Source: Spongospora subterranea
Lineage: Eukaryota; Endomyxa; Phytomyxea; Plasmodiophorida; Plasmodiophoridae
Direction of reading: 5' to 3'
NCBI GenBank assembly: GCA_900404475.1
Contig: OUQQ01000692.1
Coordinates: 1 to 10,034, forward strand
Length of the DNA stretch: 10,034 bases
The notes under the pieces are model-generated. The model was not told where the DNA came from. It did not search any database and worked only from the letters and a program-made list of their open reading frames with translations. Below, piece by piece: positions 6,786-10,034 of this stretch (position 1 is the first letter of the stretch; each line of letters starts with the position of its first letter). The translations under genes were made by a program, and so were the position numbers.

Positions 6786-9011
6786 CTTTCAGAGATTCAA
6801 GGTTCGCTACGCAGCTTGGGTTCTGCAGATCCATCACGTGTCCCAGGCTGCGGCAGCCTCAGATACAATTTTCAATATTGATGGCATTACAATAGTACCA
6901 AAGATGCCTACAAATTCCGCGAAAATTGAGTCAATCGATTTGCCGACACCGCAATGGCATTCAAATTCGGTCGAAATTATACCTGGTCCTTGAGATCACG
7001 TCGTTATCCGCAGGTGAAAGTTCAAGCCTAAACTCTGGTCGAGGGGTAATGCTTTCTAAAAATTGCTCGCTAAAAGGCGATGCCAAATCACTATTGGAAA
7101 GGATAACAGATTTTCAAAACAGTCACCATCTATTCGTCATCCAAGGACGGTCTACCTGCGTTGGAGGTTATGAATGAAGTCCTCTAACAAGTGATTATGG
7201 CCAAAACCATAGGATTTGCCTAAGTCAAGCGAAGTTCTGGGAAACCTGAAACCGATCCAACTCCAGCATCCCGAGGCATAGGGACTAAATAGCCAGATTA
7301 GGAGTTGCCCGACTGAGACATGATATGATATTACCGCAGGCTTTGGAAAGAAAGAAATCGGGCCACTTCAATCCAGCTGTATGCAACCCAGAATTGTTGA
7401 GACCATAATGGAAGGATTTACGATGTGTACCATTGAGCAACTTGTCGTCGGGCAATCTGGATTTGACTTGTTTGACCTCTGCAAAAAACGCAATAAGGTG
7501 TGGAATGGTGAAGGGCCCTGTGGTATCTAACTCCCGAACAATTGAACGGCGGAGTACTTTACAAAACGTCTTGCAAACTATTGCGAATTCAACAATATTG
7601 ATCGCAGGAAACAATCTATACACCCTGTTCGCTTCTTTTGGACTTGGTTCAGTTTCGATGAATAGCCTTGTTTTATCGATGGGGTTGAAACTAGGATTCG
7701 ATCTACAAAAAACTTATACAACAAAATTAGATTGGGCAAAGACTGTAATACTCCTTAATGTGGTTTAGGTGGTCGAAGACAATCTTCCTGGTGAAACGTG
7801 TTTTGTAAAAGCTTTTGATAAGGTAGCGAAACTTACCAATCGCTGTCATCAAATATTGATTTTCCCCAGTTGATGATAAGAAGAGAGCGCCTGGACAACG
7901 ACATCAGATGGTTCAGACTTCAGACGGATTGACAAACTGGTTAGTCTGTTCGTAGAATGATCGTATGTGCAGGGCAAAGCACCGAGCGGTCTCTTTAATA
8001 CTGGCACGGTCTTGCCAGTTTTTGAACCGTTCGGCAGACTCCATCGCAAATTCGGAAACGAGCTTTGTAAAAATTCTAGGAATTACTCCAGAAATTTGAA
8101 AGTTGCTCCTGCAAAATAAAAAACTGCATCAACTGGTAAGGTTGCGACAGGATTCGATGGATTACTGCAAAATAGGTAAGGCTACATTCCTTTCTGCAGC
8201 AGAAATAAAATGATTGCCCTCAGGATTCTGAACTACGGTGCGCGCTAAAGAGTTACGAATGATATCCAGTTCAGATTCAATTGCATTCGTCACGCATTTC
8301 CTGACATCCAAATTTCAGACAAAGACAAGATAGCGGACAAAATCTTCACATTAGTATTTTGCTGTAATCTGCAACAATAGCACAATCGACTTCATTGGCC
8401 TTCAGTTTCCGATGGGATCGCAAGCGTTTGGCACGCTCTAAATGATAACACTGGGCGATATGATAACATATGAATGTGCTGGGGAAACAGTCAATGCAAA
8501 CGCGAATTGAGATTGAGAATATGAGACAGTACTCGACCCCGAAATGAGAAAATAAAGAGAGCAATGTCGAATCACCATTCACTTCATTATTTACTAGAGG
8601 CCTAAACGGGAGTTCAATTTAGCCTGTATTGGTTCAAAGCCCATTACCCGCATAATTCTTTCAGTTCGGAGTCCCATTTCAACATCATTTCGCTAAGGGT
8701 TCGTATAATATATTTGGAGATCTGTTGACCTGCTACCATGCTAGTGCAACGCTTTTCCATTAGAGATGGGTCAAGGTAAATTTTGTAAAAATCATAGATC
8801 ACACGTTGTTGCGGTGAGGGGTTACATATTGGACTAAATCATCTTGTTAGTGGGGAACACAACCGCAAGAGATTGCTATACCGAACAAACCTAAGGAAAG
8901 CAACCTTTGATACAGCAATAGGATGGGAGTGTGTACAACTTACGGAATAGGATCAGCGACGATTCCCTGCAGAGCCAATGTGGCAACAACGCAGCAGTAC
9001 ATGACTTTCAT
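5181..9011 (-). CDS. Intron-rich gene for a putative secreted protein of unknown family (about 26 exons, all phase 2)
   Basis: The ATG at 9011 opens a signal-peptide exon (MKVMYCCVVATLALQGIVADPI). From there GT-AG introns, mostly 45-68 nt, connect short exons to a TGA at 5183-5181; the spliced frame has 791 codons. All 25 introns are in phase 2 and every internal exon is a multiple of three (9 to 186 nt), so any exon could be skipped or duplicated without frame loss. Several acceptors have good branch-like sites (ACTAAC before 8834, GCTAAAT before 5433). The mature protein is helical-looking, with scattered Cys, no membrane segment and no domain I recognise. It consists of two diverged copies of one ~12-exon module. 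Seen: splice signals and open frames. Inferred: secretion, and a role outside the cell or in a host. Some borders were chosen with phase as a guide; paralogous exon pairs support them independently. Confidence 0.8.
6838..6907 (-). pseudogene. Exon 15 relic: partial third module copy with a one-base frame error
   Basis: Between exons 14 and 16 a good acceptor (TTTGTAG, ending 6908) and a GT donor in phase 2 (6837) bound a 70-nt piece reading TIVMPSILKIVSEAAA, closely like exon 7 (GVIPRIFTKLVSEFA) and exon 20 (AVLPQIMKNVICSYA). At 70 nt it is one base more than a multiple of three, so it cannot be spliced in without losing frame. The open frame also extends left through the supposed intron (to about 6992). 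Skipping it (one 197-nt intron) restores the whole gene. It is either a decayed exon that is spliced out, a real inactivating frameshift, or a sequence error. Confidence 0.6.
6983..8833 (-). repeat. Internal module A of the intron-rich gene (exons 3-14)
   Basis: This half pairs exon by exon with module B (6785-5181). Visible pairs: exon 3 SPQQRVIYDFYK with exon 16 DGPQNRVALYAI; exon 4 STLLSLFSHFGVE with exon 17 NLLIVTLKHVGLE; exon 5 AQCYHLERAKR with exon 18 FLCYEIDERSR; exon 7 KETARCFALHI with exon 20 LETARGFVQQV; exon 8 RSLLIINWGKSIF with exon 21 NSLPIFDWDKPYF; exon 12 WIEVARFLSFQSLR with exon 25 TIEIAEYLALPSQR. Exons 11/24 (48 nt) and 12/25 (42 nt) are equal in length. Exons 9 and 10 correspond to the single exon 22. 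Confidence 0.75.
6983..9011 (-). other. Exon map, first half of the intron-rich gene (exons 1-14)
   Basis: Proposed coding exons, read downwards: 1, 9011-8944; 2, 8890-8882 (9 nt); 3, 8833-8648; 4, 8601-8533; 5, 8478-8350; 6, 8300-8166; 7, 8108-7938; 8, 7890-7837; 9, 7787-7752; 10, 7702-7532; 11, 7478-7431; 12, 7376-7335; 13, 7284-7156; 14, 7090-6983. Introns between them are 53, 48, 46, 54, 49, 57, 47, 49, 49, 53, 54, 50 and 65 nt. Uncertain points: exon 2 may not exist (then a single 110-nt intron, also in phase), and exons 4 and 5 could be joined because the 54-nt intron between them is open in frame. Exons 1, 3, 5, 6 and 7 were read off before any phase rule was assumed. Confidence 0.72.
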
Positions 9012-9567
9012 CTTGAATTTAACCTGCAAATCAGCAAAAATGAAGTACGTGTTGAAGTGAGATGAGCTGTTGAGGACATGCAACGATACTTTACGTTAAT
9101 GCCAGTTGCATGGTTACCCTCAGTTGAAAAATGCAGCACGCCGACTGTAATCGCTGATTTTCCCCAAAGGATCGGATAAGTGATCGCGTCAATTATTGAG
9201 ATGAATATGAATATGTTTAATAGCATTCAGCGTATTGCTAAAATTTAGGCTGGGTCTTCAAACATCGATAAAGAGCGCGTCAGAACTAGTGATCCGATCC
9301 TAACTGGGACACTATAATGATTTTGTGCTCCTTGCTCATTTCACCTCGTTGTGACGTTCGCAGAAGGTAAAACTTGCAGTTGGATTAATTACAGAATGGT
9401 CGGGACTGCATTAAGCATCACAAACAGGTACACAGATTGATGTTCGTTAGAAGAAGTGATTTTTTATATATATAAGCAGTTCCCCTCCGCTAACAGATCC
9501 CAAATTTGTGACGGAGAGCCGGTGTCGCCGAAATGGGCAACTGACTTATATGTCAGTTTGCATTGTT
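9012..9567 (-). promoter_or_regulatory. Upstream region of the intron-rich gene, possible 5' UTR intron and TATA box
   Basis: A strong 3' splice site (TTTTTGCTGATTTGCAG, ending 9024) lies 12 bases before the ATG at 9011, so the start exon is probably preceded by a 5' UTR intron; GTAAAG at 9094 and GTAACC at 9118 (approximate) are possible donors. An alternating TATATATATAAG at 9465-9475, readable as a TATA box on either strand, lies about 450 bp upstream. A small frame at 9226-9008 begins with a hydrophobic leader (MLLNIFIFISIIDA) but has no clear continuation. Nothing else is recognised here. Confidence 0.35.
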
Positions 9568-9962
9568 TCCACTTTTTGCGTCGAGGAGTAGGTTTCTGGT
9601 GAAAAAACAAGTTTTGAGGCAATACGGCTTCAAGACTTACTGGAAGAACTGAACTTAATTCAGACGAAGACTACAGTTCTACACCAAGATAACCAAGGCG
9701 CCGATTCCTGGAAAAAAAAAGACAATCAAACCGAGAACCAAGCATATCGACATGCGACACTTTCATTCGCGAGCAAACCGAAAAAGGCCGCATCGATATA
9801 CACTATTGCACGACAAGCAACATGATTGCGGACCTGCTCACGAAGCCACTGTCCGACCAATTCCTTACTACAGTACAGCTGATAGTCAGATCTGGCGATC
9901 CGTTTAGGATGAGCACTGATGGGGGGTCCGACATCAGAGGGTACGCACGATACGTGTCCTGA
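9568..9962 (+). pseudogene. Ty1/copia pol remnant, RNase H C-terminal part
   Basis: Three frame segments give the end of a copia RNase H. The first (to about 9712) has a stop at 9589, then FEAIRLQDLLEELN and HQDNQGA, the family's catalytic DNxGA block. A run of nine A (about 9712-9720) shifts the frame to PRTKHIDMR, matching the conserved R-T/S-K-H-I-D-I-R. Near 9760 the frame shifts again to FIREQTEKGRIDIHYC and NMIADLLTKPL, the F-I-R-E ... A-D-x-L-T-K-P-L signature. The frame ends at TGA 9960-9962. The copy is 5'-truncated; gag, protease, integrase and most of reverse transcriptase are absent. Confidence 0.88.
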
Positions 9963-10034
9963 CATTTGAGGTACAGTGGCGATCACCTTAAACCGACAAT
10001 TCCGTGACTGTGCACCACCTTGACAATGTCTAGT
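9963..10034. other. Right edge, nothing recognised
   Basis: No coding motif, LTR end or splice signal could be recognised in these 72 bases after the copia remnant. They may be the copia 3' flank, but no polypurine tract or TG start is evident. Confidence 0.4.

Noticed and set aside
7285..7623. 112-codon minus-strand frame as a single-exon gene
   Set aside because: It reads through three introns of the spliced gene. Splicing at phase-2 sites gives exons 10-13, whose peptides match the duplicated half, while the read-through parts do not.
6926..7768. Plus-strand frames at 6926-7177 and 7433-7768
   Set aside because: These are antisense shadows of exons 10-15 with no recognisable motif.
9008..9226. 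Continuous minus-strand frame with a hydrophobic N-terminus as a separate small secreted protein
   Set aside because: It runs through the acceptor at 9024 and stops inside the start exon of the spliced gene. Only the first ~35 codons look protein-like; kept as a 5' region note, not a gene.
9726..9986. 86-codon minus-strand frame at the right edge
   Set aside because: It is antisense to the copia RNase H motifs KHIDMR and ADLLTKPL on the plus strand.
1..10034. tRNA, rRNA, CRISPR, bacterial promoter or operon features
   Set aside because: No cloverleaf, rRNA-like or spaced-repeat array was seen, and spliced genes plus LTR elements indicate a eukaryotic nuclear sequence.

Overview
This is eukaryotic DNA, made of transposon remains around one intron-rich gene. 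The organism cannot be named. Introns of about 45-68 nt and chromodomain-bearing Ty3/gypsy, Ty1/copia and PIF/Harbinger relics suit a fungus or another small-intron eukaryote. There are no operons, bacterial promoters or RNA genes.

Layout. Positions 1-176 (minus) hold the N-terminus of a PIF/Harbinger-type transposase running off the left edge. Upstream of its start codon is a 26-bp tandem repeat with a perfect 14-bp palindrome (284-349). Positions 408-5040 (plus) hold a wrecked Ty3/gypsy chromovirus: gag with a zinc knuckle, protease, reverse transcriptase, RNase H, integrase and a C-terminal chromodomain. It has many stops and frameshifts and several lost catalytic residues. About 615 bp covering the first two thirds of integrase is inverted in place. 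An ~80-bp direct repeat lies just before gag and again over the 3' end of pol. Positions ~9568-9962 (plus) hold the RNase H end of a Ty1/copia element.

Positions 9011-5181 (minus) look like intergenic DNA in a simple frame search, but the splice sites resolve into one gene. A signal-peptide exon is followed by about 25 more exons, some of 9-54 nt, separated by tiny GT-AG introns. Every intron in the model falls in codon phase 2, and every internal exon is a multiple of three. Skipping one damaged exon-like segment gives an uninterrupted frame of 791 codons plus stop. The predicted secreted protein matches no family I recognise.

The gene is internally duplicated. Exons of the first half (8833-6983) pair in order, with similar lengths and recognisable sequence, with exons of the second half (6785-5181). 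A third partial copy (6907-6838) carries a one-base frame error. This gene is the main discovery of the window. Its uniform intron phase resembles aphid bicycle genes and schistosome micro-exon genes, but I see no sequence relationship to either.
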